A DNA stretch of 44,366 nt from an uncultured Pelagibacteraceae bacterium (GTDB taxonomy: Bacteria > Pseudomonadota > Alphaproteobacteria > Pelagibacterales > Pelagibacteraceae). Made by a program: the position numbers and the translations under genes. The notes beneath the pieces were generated by a model, which was not told where the DNA came from, ran no database searches, and saw only the letters and a list, made by a program, of their open reading frames with translations. Location: the NCBI GenBank assembly GCA_902517865.1, contig CABYDT010000006.1, positions 1-44,366 on the forward strand. Direction: 5' to 3'. The number at the start of each line of letters is the position of its first letter. Position 1 is the first letter of the stretch. Shown here piece by piece: positions 22,991 through 31,515 of this stretch.

Positions 22991-23380
22991 CTATTTTAAA
23001 ATCTTCCAAATTCCTTCAGCAGTAGCGAGTAACTTATCATTACACTTCAACTCACCATACATAAATACGAGAGATCTTGTTTGTTTCTTTATCTTTGCAT
23101 ACCCGATAATTTCATCACCCGGTTTTGAACCGCCTATAAAATTTATACTCATTGATATTGTTACCGCTCCACCTTCAATATTCTGATGAGCGGCAGTACC
23201 CATTCCTGAATCTAACATTGACATCACATATCCTCCATGCGTGACCCCTCCAGCGTTCATATGAAAGTCTTGTATGGTTGTCTTGTACTCATATTCACTC
23301 TCTGACAACTTTCTGAAGACTAAACCTCCGTTATGCTTCATGAAACCTACCTTGGAGATATTTCGAAATTCTTTTTCCAT
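22991..23380 (-). CDS. PaaI-like hotdog thioesterase
   Basis: 129 residues, single hotdog fold. The segment NAGGVTHGGYVMSMLDSGMGTAA matches the PaaI/COG2050 acyl-CoA thioesterase signature (HGG with a following Asp), and the end FMYGELKCNDKLLATAEGIW fits the last strands. It would hydrolyse small or aromatic acyl-CoAs in the cytoplasm; the substrate is not evident. Its ATG overlaps the msrB stop by one base, so the two form an operon. It ends five bases from the convergent hydrolase. Confidence 0.85.
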   Translation of the reverse strand: MEKEFRNISKVGFMKHNGGLVFRKLSESEYEYKTTIQDFHMNAGGVTHGGYVMSMLDSGMGTAAHQNIEGGAVTISMSINFIGGSKPGDEIIGYAKIKKQTRSLVFMYGELKCNDKLLATAEGIWKILK

Positions 23381-23760
23381 TATTCTGGTTTAAATATTAA
23401 AGCCTTTCCATTATTGCAATATCTTTTTCCTGTTGGCGCTGGTCCGTCATCAAAAATATGACCGTGATGTCCACCACATTTCACACAATGGTATTCAGTT
23501 CGAGCATATCCTATTAAATGATCTGTCTTAGTTTCAAAAACATCTTTACAGCTTTTAAAAAAAGATGGCCAACCAGTTCCGCTGTCAAATTTCATTGAAG
23601 AATCAAAAAGTTTTGTATTACAACCGGCACAATAATACGATCCTTGTCTTTTTTCTGCATTTAGTTCGCTACTTCCAGCTCTTTCAGTGCCTTCTTCCCT
23701 AAGTATCATATATTGTTCAGTATCTAGCTGTTTTTGCCACTCTAATTTGCTTTTTTTCAT
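23380..23760 (-). CDS. msrB: Peptide methionine-R-sulfoxide reductase
   Basis: Reduces methionine-R-sulfoxide, complementing MsrA 2.8 kb away. In 126 residues the structural zinc site is C44-x2-C47 and C92-x2-C95, with GTGWPSF and HHGHIFDDGP conserved. The catalytic cysteine is Cys115 in GKRYCNNG, where most family members read RYCIN or RYCVN followed by S, so the residues after the cysteine are atypical. Cytoplasmic, unlike the neighbouring exported MsrA. The start is an ATG 47 bases from the divergent aconitase gene. Confidence 0.93.
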   Translation of the reverse strand: MKKSKLEWQKQLDTEQYMILREEGTERAGSSELNAEKRQGSYYCAGCNTKLFDSSMKFDSGTGWPSFFKSCKDVFETKTDHLIGYARTEYHCVKCGGHHGHIFDDGPAPTGKRYCNNGKALIFKPE

Positions 23761-23772
23761 AGTTGATAATTA

Positions 23773-23794
23773 TATCCTTTTTTTATAAAGGATA
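23773..23794 (+). promoter_or_regulatory. Hairpin covering the aconitase ribosome site
   Basis: Inverted repeat TATCCTTT (23773-23780) and AAAGGATA (23787-23794) with loop TTTTAT. The right arm contains AAAGGA, the only Shine-Dalgarno-like sequence before the acnA ATG at 23808, although spacing to the ATG is long (about 15 bases). If transcribed, folding would hide that site. A symmetric site for a protein is an alternative. Confidence 0.35.
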
Positions 23795-23807
23795 CGCAGT
23801 TAGTCAA

Positions 23808-26474
23808 ATGAAAAAAAATTTAAATAGTTTCAATGCATTAAAAAGTCTAAAAGTTGGCGAAAAAGTTTATAAATATTTCAATATAAAAGAGGCAGAAAAT
23901 AACGGTTTGAAAGGGGTAAGCAAACTTCCTAATTCATTAAAAGTTTTATTGGAAAATTTATTGAGGAATGAAGATGGGGTAGCAGTAAATAAAAACCAAA
24001 TCATTGCAATAAAAGACTGGTTAAAAAACAAAAGTTCAAAAACTGAAATTGCCTTTACACCTGCAAGAGTTTTAATGCAGGATTATACAGGCATCCCTGC
24101 AGTAGCTGACCTTGCAGCAATGCGTGATGCAGTTGCATCTAAAAAAAAGGATCCGAGCAAAATAAATCCTTTATCAAAGGTTGATCTTGTAATTGATCAT
24201 TCAGTTATGGTTGATAAATATGCAGGCAAAGACTCATTTAAAAAAAATGTAGAAATAGAATTTTCAAGAAACGGGGAACGATATTCCTTTTTAAAATGGG
24301 GGCAACAAGCGTTTGATAATTTTAATGTAGTACCTCCAGGTACAGGAATATGTCATCAAGTTAACTTAGAATATTTAGCCAAAGTTGTTTGGTCAAACAA
24401 GATTGGCAATGACATATTCGCTTATCCAGATACACTTGTTGGAACTGATAGCCATACGACTATGGTAAATGGTCTTTCCGTTTTAGGTTGGGGCGTTGGT
24501 GGAATTGAAGCTGAAGCTGCCATGTTAGGGCAACCTATTTCCATGTTAATACCCGAGGTAATTGGCTTTGAACTAACAGGTAAATTAAAAGAGGGAACTA
24601 CAGCAACTGACTTAGTCTTAACAATAGTACAAATGTTAAGAACAAAAGGAGTTGTAGGTAAATTTGTAGAATTTTATGGAACTGGATTAAAAAATTTATC
24701 ATTAGCAGACAGGGCAACAATTGGTAACATGGCACCAGAATACGGCGCGACTTGCGGATTTTTTCCAATAGATGAAGAAACTATTAAATATTTAAAATTT
24801 TCTGGTCGTAACAACGAAACTATAAACTTGGTAGAGCAGTATGCTAAAGAACAAGGTATGTGGTCAAGTAATGATTTAGAATTTACAGATACACTTAAAC
24901 TTAATATGACAGATGTAGTACCGTGTATATCTGGACCAAAGCGCCCTCAAGACAAAGTAGAATTAACAACCGCTGCGAAATCCTTTTCTGAATCATTTAA
25001 ACTAAATACAAAACGAGATAAATTTAAAGAAAGTAAAGTTGATAATGAAAGTTATAAACTAAGAGACGGCAACATTGTTATTGCCGCAATCACATCATGC
25101 ACCAACACTTCAAACCCAAATGTACTGATCGGAGCTGGTCTAGTAGCAAAAAAAGCAATTGATAAAGGATTAAAAGTAAAACCCTGGGTTAAAACATCAC
25201 TAGCACCCGGATCGCAAGTGGTGACTGATTATTTGGATAAAGCTGGTTTAACTAAATATTTAGATGAATTGGGTTTTAACTTAGTTGGTTATGGTTGTAC
25301 AACGTGCATCGGTAATTCAGGTCCATTAAATGAAAATATTTCAAAAGCCATAAATAATTCTGACCTTTATGCAGTATCTGTACTTTCGGGAAACAGAAAT
25401 TTTGAAGGAAGAATTAGTCCTGATGTAAAAGCAAATTATTTGGCTTCTCCACCTTTAGTAGTTGCTTATGCTTTAGCGGGTTCTATGGATATAGATTTAT
25501 ATAAAGACTCATTAGGAAAAGATAAAAATAACCAAGATGTATATTTAAAAGATATTTGGCCAAGTAATAAAGAAATTGAAGATTTAATTCTCAAATCAAT
25601 AAATGCTGAAATGTTTAAAAAAAGGTATGAGAATGTCTCTTCTGGTCCTAAGGAATGGCAAAAAATAAATATACCTGCAAGCGAAATTTATTCATGGGAT
25701 GACAATTCAACTTACGTCAAAAAACCTCCTTTCTTTGAAAACTTAACTGAAAAGCCCGAGGGATTTAAATCTATTAAAGACGCAAGACCACTTTTAATGT
25801 TAGCTGATACCGTAACCACGGATCATATTTCTCCGGCTGGCTCAATCCAAAAGGATGGACCAACAGGTGAATATTTTATGAAAAGGCAAATTATGCCAAA
25901 AGATTTTAACTCATACGGAACCAGACGGGGTAACCACGAAGTTATGATGAGAGGTACTTTTGCAAATATCAGGATAAGAAATGAGATTGCTCCAGGCACA
26001 GAAGGTGGTTTGACCAAGCTATATCCAGACGATAAAGTAATGAGCGTATACGATGCATCAATTGAATACCAAAAACGTGGTGTAGATTTAGTTGTTATTG
26101 CAGGAAAAGAGTATGGCACTGGTTCATCTAGAGATTGGGCAGCAAAAGGAACAAAACTTTTAGGTATAAAAGCTGTTCTTGCTGAAAGTTTTGAGAGAAT
26201 TCATAGATCAAATCTAGTGGGTATGGGTATTCTACCTCTACAATTCGCCAATGATATTAATCGAAAAAATCTTAAATTGAATGGTTCAGAGCTATTTACA
26301 ATATTAAATATCGAAAAAGGTATTAATCCACGAGATGAAATCATTGTGGAGATTAAGTATGCTGATGGTACTTTAAAAAAAATAAAAACTATTTGTAGAA
26401 TTGATACCGAAAATGAAATTGAGTATTATAAAAATGGTGGTATTTTACAGTATGTTTTAAGAAAGATGATTTAG
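23808..26474 (+). CDS. acnA: Aconitate hydratase A
   Basis: [4Fe-4S] enzyme of the TCA cycle interconverting citrate and isocitrate. I chose the ATG at 23808 (888 residues) because it starts at the usual [17 protein letters not shown] region; a TTG at 23763 would add 15 residues with no family support. Cluster cysteines are in SCTNTSNP and [10 protein letters not shown]. The swivel domain shows [10 protein letters not shown]. Size and N terminus fit the AcnA/IRP type rather than AcnB. The stop overlaps the GTG of an MmgE/PrpD gene, so it may also serve a methylcitrate pathway. Confidence 0.95.
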   Translation: MKKNLNSFNALKSLKVGEKVYKYFNIKEAENNGLKGVSKLPNSLKVLLENLLRNEDGVAVNKNQIIAIKDWLKNKSSKTEIAFTPARVLMQDYTGIPAVADLAAMRDAVASKKKDPSKINPLSKVDLVIDHSVMVDKYAGKDSFKKNVEIEFSRNGERYSFLKWGQQAFDNFNVVPPGTGICHQVNLEYLAKVVWSNKIGNDIFAYPDTLVGTDSHTTMVNGLSVLGWGVGGIEAEAAMLGQPISMLIPEVIGFELTGKLKEGTTATDLVLTIVQMLRTKGVVGKFVEFYGTGLKNLSLADRATIGNMAPEYGATCGFFPIDEETIKYLKFSGRNNETINLVEQYAKEQGMWSSNDLEFTDTLKLNMTDVVPCISGPKRPQDKVELTTAAKSFSESFKLNTKRDKFKESKVDNESYKLRDGNIVIAAITSCTNTSNPNVLIGAGLVAKKAIDKGLKVKPWVKTSLAPGSQVVTDYLDKAGLTKYLDELGFNLVGYGCTTCIGNSGPLNENISKAINNSDLYAVSVLSGNRNFEGRISPDVKANYLASPPLVVAYALAGSMDIDLYKDSLGKDKNNQDVYLKDIWPSNKEIEDLILKSINAEMFKKRYENVSSGPKEWQKINIPASEIYSWDDNSTYVKKPPFFENLTEKPEGFKSIKDARPLLMLADTVTTDHISPAGSIQKDGPTGEYFMKRQIMPKDFNSYGTRRGNHEVMMRGTFANIRIRNEIAPGTEGGLTKLYPDDKVMSVYDASIEYQKRGVDLVVIAGKEYGTGSSRDWAAKGTKLLGIKAVLAESFERIHRSNLVGMGILPLQFANDINRKNLKLNGSELFTILNIEKGINPRDEIIVEIKYADGTLKKIKTICRIDTENEIEYYKNGGILQYVLRKMI

Positions 26475-27979
26475 TGCAAGAAGTTCTAGTTAAAGTTTAT
26501 CCATCGAAAGCAAAATTAAAAAAAGAAGATCAATTAGCTTGGAAGATAGCTGAGATAGCATCTGATAAAGCACCACTTGACGATGATGCAGTTGAAATGG
26601 TGATTAATCGTATAATAGATAATGCTTCTGTAGCTATAGCTTCTTTTGGACGTAGACCTGTTACTACGGCTCGAGAAATGGCTTTGGCTCACCCAAGAAA
26701 AAAGGGTGCAACTGTATTTGGAATTAATTCAAAAAAAAATTTTGATTGTGAATGGGCCGCATGGGCAAATGGAACCGCAGTCAGAGAATTAGATTTTCAT
26801 GACACTTTTTTGGCTGCAGACTATTCTCATCCTGCTGATAATATCCCACCTATCCTTGCGGTTGCGCAACAGTCAGGATGTGACGGAAAATCATTAATAA
26901 AAGGAATATTAACTGGATATGAAGTTCAAGTGAATTTAGTAAAAGGAATATGCTTGCATGAACACAAAATTGATCATATTGCTCATTTAGGACCAAGCGC
27001 GGCAGCTGGCATTGGCACCTTACTTTCGTTAAAGACCGAACAAATTTATCAAGCTGTACAGCAAGCATTACATGTTACAGTATCAACCAGACAATCAAGA
27101 AAAGGTGAAATATCATCATGGAAAGCTTTCGCGCCAGCTCACGCTGGTAAATTAGCAATCGAAGCTGTTGACAGGGTGATGAGAGGCGAGGGAGCACCAA
27201 GTCCTATTTATGAAGGTGAAGATAGCGTCATTGCTTACGTTCTGTCAGGCCCGCAAGCAGAATATAGAGTACCATTACCGAATTTAAACGAGCCAAAGAA
27301 AGCAATTTTAGAAACATATACTAAAGAACATTCAGCAGAGTATCAAGCTCAGGCATTAATTGATCTTGCAATAAGTCTTAATAAAGAAATAAAAGATTTT
27401 TCAAATGTGAAGAATATTGATTTGCATACAAGTCATCATACACATAATGTAATTGGAACAGGCGCAAATGATCCACAAAAAATGGATCCAAAGGCAAGTC
27501 GCGAAACTTTAGATCACTCAATAATGTATATTTTAGCTGTAGCGCTAGAGGATGGGAAGTGGCATCACATAAATTCTTATACTCCTAAAAGAGCAAATAA
27601 ACCTTCGACAATTAATCTTTGGCAAAAAATAAAAACATTTGAAGATTCAGAATGGACAAATAAATATCACGATCCAGACCCAACTAAGAGGTGTTTTGGA
27701 GGGAAGATAACAATTAATTTTAATGATGGTTCAGTAATTTCAAAAGAGCTTGAAATTGCAAATGCAAACCCTAATGGAAAAAGGCCCTTTAAAAGAGAAA
27801 ATTATATTGAAAAATTTAAAACATTAACCGACGGGATGATAAAGGATACTGAAAGTAAAAGATTTTTAAAACAAGTGCAAGATTTACATAAATTAAAAAA
27901 AGGCGAGCTTTACAAACTAAATATAGAGGTAAAAAGCAAATTTAATAAAAAGATAAAGAAAAATAAAACTATTTTTTAA
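26474..27979 (+). CDS. prpD: MmgE/PrpD family protein (probable 2-methylcitrate dehydratase)
   Basis: 501 residues of the MmgE/PrpD fold. Segments such as [49 protein letters not shown] and [18 protein letters not shown] match PrpD, which dehydrates 2-methylcitrate in propionate degradation. No prpC or prpB is in the window. The GTG start overlaps the aconitase stop, so the two are coupled; aconitase could carry out the rehydration to 2-methylisocitrate. Iminodisuccinate epimerase-type members of the family are an alternative, so the symbol is tentative. The end overlaps the convergent moaE by 11 bases. Confidence 0.85.
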   Translation: MQEVLVKVYPSKAKLKKEDQLAWKIAEIASDKAPLDDDAVEMVINRIIDNASVAIASFGRRPVTTAREMALAHPRKKGATVFGINSKKNFDCEWAAWANGTAVRELDFHDTFLAADYSHPADNIPPILAVAQQSGCDGKSLIKGILTGYEVQVNLVKGICLHEHKIDHIAHLGPSAAAGIGTLLSLKTEQIYQAVQQALHVTVSTRQSRKGEISSWKAFAPAHAGKLAIEAVDRVMRGEGAPSPIYEGEDSVIAYVLSGPQAEYRVPLPNLNEPKKAILETYTKEHSAEYQAQALIDLAISLNKEIKDFSNVKNIDLHTSHHTHNVIGTGANDPQKMDPKASRETLDHSIMYILAVALEDGKWHHINSYTPKRANKPSTINLWQKIKTFEDSEWTNKYHDPDPTKRCFGGKITINFNDGSVISKELEIANANPNGKRPFKRENYIEKFKTLTDGMIKDTESKRFLKQVQDLHKLKKGELYKLNIEVKSKFNKKIKKNKTIF

Positions 27980-28418
27980 TCTGAATTTGTTGTCCCTCTA
28001 ACCACTTAGCATCTTCACCTTTATAATGTTCTTTTTTCCATATTGGTGTCTTTTTTTTTATCTCTTCTATTATAAATCTTGAGAACTCGTAAACTTGACT
28101 TCGGTGTTTGCAAGCAACCGCGATAATAATAGATATTCCACCCAATGGCACATAACCTTTAACGTGTTCGACAAAAGCCACAGGATGTTCAAGCTTTAAT
28201 TTTTTTATAGCATCTTCATAAATTTCTTTAAAACTTTTTTTTACCATCTTGTCATGTGAGTCATAAGTAATACCAGTGACTTCTTTTTCATTATTCATGT
28301 CTCTAACTGTACCAATAAAAAATAATGAAGCACCGCACTTATGAGATTCTATGAAATCTGTAGCTCTTTCTAAAGAGATTTTACTTGTCTTTAAATTTAC
28401 AACATCACAGTGAAACAT
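27969..28418 (-). CDS. moaE: Molybdopterin synthase catalytic subunit
   Basis: Large subunit of MPT synthase, which puts the dithiolene sulfurs on cPMP. The 149 residues include [45 protein letters not shown] and PIWKKEHY with the catalytic lysines. The start ATG overlaps the moaD stop by one base; its ribosome site is formed by the Gly-Gly-Gly codons that end moaD. Last gene of the moaA-moaC-moeA-moaD-moaE operon. Confidence 0.95.
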   Translation of the reverse strand: MFHCDVVNLKTSKISLERATDFIESHKCGASLFFIGTVRDMNNEKEVTGITYDSHDKMVKKSFKEIYEDAIKKLKLEHPVAFVEHVKGYVPLGGISIIIAVACKHRSQVYEFSRFIIEEIKKKTPIWKKEHYKGEDAKWLEGQQIQIKK

Positions 28419-28687
28419 TAACCTCCTCCTATTGGTGGAATAATTGCCAATTTTTGATCTTTATTTAATTTATAATTATCTTCAACAATTTCGTTATCTT
28501 CCGAGCTAAAAGCAGATTTTTTCACTACTTCTAAATAATTAGTATTTTTAGGAAATTCATTTTTAATCATTTGCTCTAATTTAATTCTTAATTCTTTAAC
28601 CGTTATTTCATTATCAAATTCAAAATGTAAAAATTCGTCTTTACTAAACTCTCTACTCATTCCAAATAACTCTAACTTAATAATCAT
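28418..28687 (-). CDS. moaD: Molybdopterin synthase sulfur-carrier subunit
   Basis: Ubiquitin-like small subunit of MPT synthase that carries sulfur as a C-terminal thiocarboxylate. 89 residues ending AIIPPIGGG; the terminal Gly-Gly is the functional group and is free at the C terminus. The middle is poorly conserved but the beta-grasp pattern and context with moaE are clear. The adenylating enzyme MoeB is not in the window. The start overlaps moeA by 11 bases. The final glycine codons double as the moaE ribosome site. Confidence 0.9.
   Translation of the reverse strand: MIIKLELFGMSREFSKDEFLHFEFDNEITVKELRIKLEQMIKNEFPKNTNYLEVVKKSAFSSEDNEIVEDNYKLNKDQKLAIIPPIGGG
28422..28430 (-). promoter_or_regulatory. 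Ribosome binding site of moaE inside the moaD Gly tail
   Basis: The complement reads AGGAGGAGG and is followed by TTA and the moaE ATG (28418-28416). The same bases encode the last glycines of MoaD, whose C-terminal Gly-Gly is required for thiocarboxylate formation, so one sequence is under protein and ribosome-binding constraint at once. The two AGGAGG registers sit six and three bases from the ATG. Confidence 0.8.
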
Positions 28688-29840
28688 AATAATCTACTCG
28701 CGATCCTTTTTTTACAATACTTTTTTTTTGACTCAATTTAATCCAACAATTTGCATTTACTAAGCTTTTTATTCTAAAAGATTCTTGGCCACTTAAAATT
28801 TTGAGAGTTTTATTATTTGTTATGCCCCTTAAAAATAGAGTTAAATTTTTATTTTTTTTATAATTTTGTAGCATGCGTCCATTTTTTAATTTTAAGATTT
28901 TGCTTTGTAGTTTTAACAATAAAGGCGTAATTAAAAAGTGAAACCCCACAATTGTAGAAATTGGATTACCTGGTAAACCAAAATAGTAACTACTTTTTTT
29001 TATTGCAAATAAAGTTGGTCTACCGGGCTTCATCAAAATTTTGTGAAAAATTACCTTAAACTTATTTTTTTTTATGACTTGAGGAATGAAATCTTTGTGT
29101 CCTGCAGATACTCCTCCAGTTGATACTATAATTGCATTTTTTATACTTTGAATTTTTCTAATTTTACTGTGCAGCTGTTTAATATTATCTTTTAAAATAC
29201 CAAGATATATAAATTTAAAATTCAACTTCTCACTAAATGATTTTATATATTCTGGTATAGAATTAATGACTTTATCATTAATTTTTACGTTATCTATAAT
29301 TTCATTACCTGTACAAAATAAAATTATAGTTGGTTTTTGATAAACCTTAATATTTTTAATCCCGAGGGATTTTAAAGCTAAAAGATTTGAAGCAGTAATA
29401 GTAGTATTTTTTTTTAAAATAATCTGTCCTTTTTTGTAATCACTGCCAATTTTTCGAACATTTGTATCTTTGCTAATTTTTTTTTTTAATTTCACTACTC
29501 CCTTTTCAATTTGCAGATTTTCATATGGCATCATGCAATCATATGGATGAAACATCTTTGCGCCTGTGCTAATTCTATAACAACAATTTTTTTTGTATTT
29601 AATTTTATTTTTTTGACCCGCTGAAGTTACGCCTAAAATTTTAAAACTTTTATTAGATACTGTATCAGATGATTTAAAAGCAAATCCATCAAGCAAACTA
29701 TTATTAAAAAAAGGGTTATTTTTTTTTGAATTAATATTTCTTACACAAACATGTTGTAATGACTTTTCGACTTTTACAATACTTATTTTCTTACGAGCAA
29801 AATTTAATACTCTTTTTAAAGCAGCTGAGTAGGTTAACAT
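28677..29840 (-). CDS. moeA: Molybdopterin molybdenumtransferase
   Basis: Inserts molybdate into adenylylated molybdopterin, releasing Moco. In 387 residues: the N-terminal NNSLLDGFAFKSSD (usual SAMDGYA) segment, CFRISTGAKMFHP-like block, LFCTGNEI, the STGGVSAGHKDF loop and GLPGNPIS, all typical of MoeA. It is highly lysine-rich, in line with base composition. The start is one base after moaC; the end overlaps moaD. It probably acts with MoaB encoded at 34033. Confidence 0.94.
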   Translation of the reverse strand: MLTYSAALKRVLNFARKKISIVKVEKSLQHVCVRNINSKKNNPFFNNSLLDGFAFKSSDTVSNKSFKILGVTSAGQKNKIKYKKNCCYRISTGAKMFHPYDCMMPYENLQIEKGVVKLKKKISKDTNVRKIGSDYKKGQIILKKNTTITASNLLALKSLGIKNIKVYQKPTIILFCTGNEIIDNVKINDKVINSIPEYIKSFSEKLNFKFIYLGILKDNIKQLHSKIRKIQSIKNAIIVSTGGVSAGHKDFIPQVIKKNKFKVIFHKILMKPGRPTLFAIKKSSYYFGLPGNPISTIVGFHFLITPLLLKLQSKILKLKNGRMLQNYKKNKNLTLFLRGITNNKTLKILSGQESFRIKSLVNANCWIKLSQKKSIVKKGSRVDYYDY

Positions 29841-29841
29841 T

Positions 29842-30384
29842 TTACTTCAAATGAGATAGAAATTCCGGAAGACCGTTGGGGTTTAACCATAATCCACTTT
29901 TGCCACCTTGTTTTACTAGCAGTCTGATTTCTTCTATAGAAAGATCTGGATTTACAATTTTACTTAGATCGTAAATAGTTATTAGAGCAGCATTTACACC
30001 CATAATAGCTTCCATCTCTACACCTGTTTTTGCGTGCGCGGAAACTAAACAATAAACTTCCAATGAATAATTACTCTTATTTAAAACTATTTTAATTGAA
30101 GAATGCTCAATTGATAATGGATGACACAAAGGAATTAAATCGCTTGTTTTTTTAACGCCCAATAAACCTGCAACTTCTGCCAAACTAATAGGATCACCTT
30201 TTGGCATATTTTGATTTTCAATTAAGTTAAAAACCTTTGAACCGACTATTATTGATCCACATGCTAAAGCTCTCCTAAGTGTAACTTTTTTGTCAGAAAC
30301 ATCTATCATGTTGTATGATTTTTCTTCAAACAACTCTTTAGTCCAATCTTTAAGATCTTCCTTTGTTACAATTTTTAATTTCAA
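29842..30384 (-). CDS. moaC: Cyclic pyranopterin monophosphate synthase
   Basis: Converts the MoaA product 3',8-cyclo-GTP to cPMP. 180 residues with MIDVSDKKVTLRRALA, LIPLCHPL, GVEMEAIMGV and the catalytic block KQGGKSGLW. The start is a TTG: it has an ideal AGGAGG (complement of 30390-30395) five bases upstream, whereas the ATG at the conserved MIDVSD has none. The result is an N-terminal extension of about 25 residues relative to many MoaC proteins. Sits one base from moaA and one from moeA. Confidence 0.93.
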   Translation of the reverse strand: MKLKIVTKEDLKDWTKELFEEKSYNMIDVSDKKVTLRRALACGSIIVGSKVFNLIENQNMPKGDPISLAEVAGLLGVKKTSDLIPLCHPLSIEHSSIKIVLNKSNYSLEVYCLVSAHAKTGVEMEAIMGVNAALITIYDLSKIVNPDLSIEEIRLLVKQGGKSGLWLNPNGLPEFLSHLK

Positions 30385-30385
30385 A

Positions 30386-31375
30386 CTAACCTCCTATTGA
30401 AGCTAAATGTGGGGTTGCTCCTGTATCTCCGAGTTCAAGATAGTGAGATTCTTTTTTAAATCTTAACTGCGTTAGAATTAAGTTTAACAATTCCTTTTTC
30501 TGCGAAGCATCTTTTAATAGGGGTCTTAAACTAACTCCAGTATTACCAAATAGACAAAGTCTTAACTCACCTTTTGCGGTCACTCTCAACCTGTTGCAAC
30601 TTTTGCAAAAATCTTTTGAGTAAGGCGCAATAATACCAAATTTACCTTTTGAACTTGGATTTACATAATTTATTGAAGGCCCCGCATCGCTTACTCTATC
30701 TATAGAATTCCATTTATTTTTAATAAGATAATCTTTAAAGATTTTTGAGGGTACATGGTACCTATTAAAATAATTTAAATTATCTCCAGTTTGCATTAAT
30801 TCTATATATCTAAAGTCAATTTTCTTTTTGTTTATAAAATCTGACCAAGCATCAAAATCCCTTTCAGTGTCATTCACTCCTTTTAATAACACAGCATTTA
30901 CTTTAATATTTGTAAAACCTTTGCTTTGCAAAATATCAATTCCCTCAAGAATTTGTTTTAATTTGTCATGACCCGTTACTTCTTTAAAGGTTTGAGAATT
31001 TAAGCTATCAATACTAATATTAATCCCGTTAATTTTTGTATCGACTATTTGTTCTGCTATTTTATTTAATTTATAACCATTGGTTGTAATGACCACGTTA
31101 TGAATATTTTTTTTATTTTTTATTATCTTAATTATATCAAAGAAATCTTTTCGTACGGTCGGTTCACCGCCAGTTATTCTAATTTTAGATACGCCTAAAT
31201 CAGATAAAGCTTCAACAAGATTGTTAATTTCATTAATGTCTAAAAACCCGGGTGCATTTGAAGGTTTAAAATAACCATTAGGCAAGCAATAGCCGCACTT
31301 AAAATTACAAACATCAGTAATTGAAAGCCGAATATATGGAAACGATCTCCCGAAATTGTCCCTCAATTTTTCCAT
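30386..31375 (-). CDS. moaA: GTP 3',8-cyclase
   Basis: Radical SAM enzyme starting molybdenum cofactor synthesis from GTP. From the ATG at 31375 (329 residues) the protein begins MEKLRDNFGRSFPYIRLSIT as in the family; a TTG at 31423 would add 16 unsupported residues. The radical SAM cluster is C23-x3-C27-x2-C30 (CNFKCGYC). The second cluster is FCKSCNRLR plus LCLFG. The C terminus is SIGG, the Gly-Gly tail known to be needed for activity. No strong Shine-Dalgarno is visible, so translation may be weak. First gene of the moa operon, divergent from the sulfite dehydrogenase. Confidence 0.93.
   Translation of the reverse strand: MEKLRDNFGRSFPYIRLSITDVCNFKCGYCLPNGYFKPSNAPGFLDINEINNLVEALSDLGVSKIRITGGEPTVRKDFFDIIKIIKNKKNIHNVVITTNGYKLNKIAEQIVDTKINGINISIDSLNSQTFKEVTGHDKLKQILEGIDILQSKGFTNIKVNAVLLKGVNDTERDFDAWSDFINKKKIDFRYIELMQTGDNLNYFNRYHVPSKIFKDYLIKNKWNSIDRVSDAGPSINYVNPSSKGKFGIIAPYSKDFCKSCNRLRVTAKGELRLCLFGNTGVSLRPLLKDASQKKELLNLILTQLRFKKESHYLELGDTGATPHLASIGG
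30390..30395 (-). promoter_or_regulatory. Ribosome binding site of moaC inside the moaA Gly-Gly tail
   Basis: The complement reads AGGAGG, five bases before the TTG start of moaC. The site overlaps the GGA GGT codons for the terminal Gly-Gly of MoaA. It is the evidence that decides the moaC TTG start. Confidence 0.8.
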
Positions 31376-31515
31376 TAGATATAGAGTATCATTATTAAGT
31401 ATTATTGGAACATTTTTATTCAACTAAAAATTGATAATGCAAAATACAACCAATAGTAGATACCAAGATATTTTAATTACATATACTATGTTGCTTAGCA
31501 AAAACAGGAGGGGTT

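Noticed and set aside
23763..23807. Extended aconitase N terminus from a TTG at 23763
   Set aside because: The extra 15 residues have no family counterpart and the ATG at 23808 fits the AcnA start.
31376..31515. A molybdenum-cofactor riboswitch in the moaA/sulfite dehydrogenase gap
   Set aside because: The gap is too short for the known Moco motif and shows no clear multi-stem structure; only a weak TATACT at 31482-31487 was seen.
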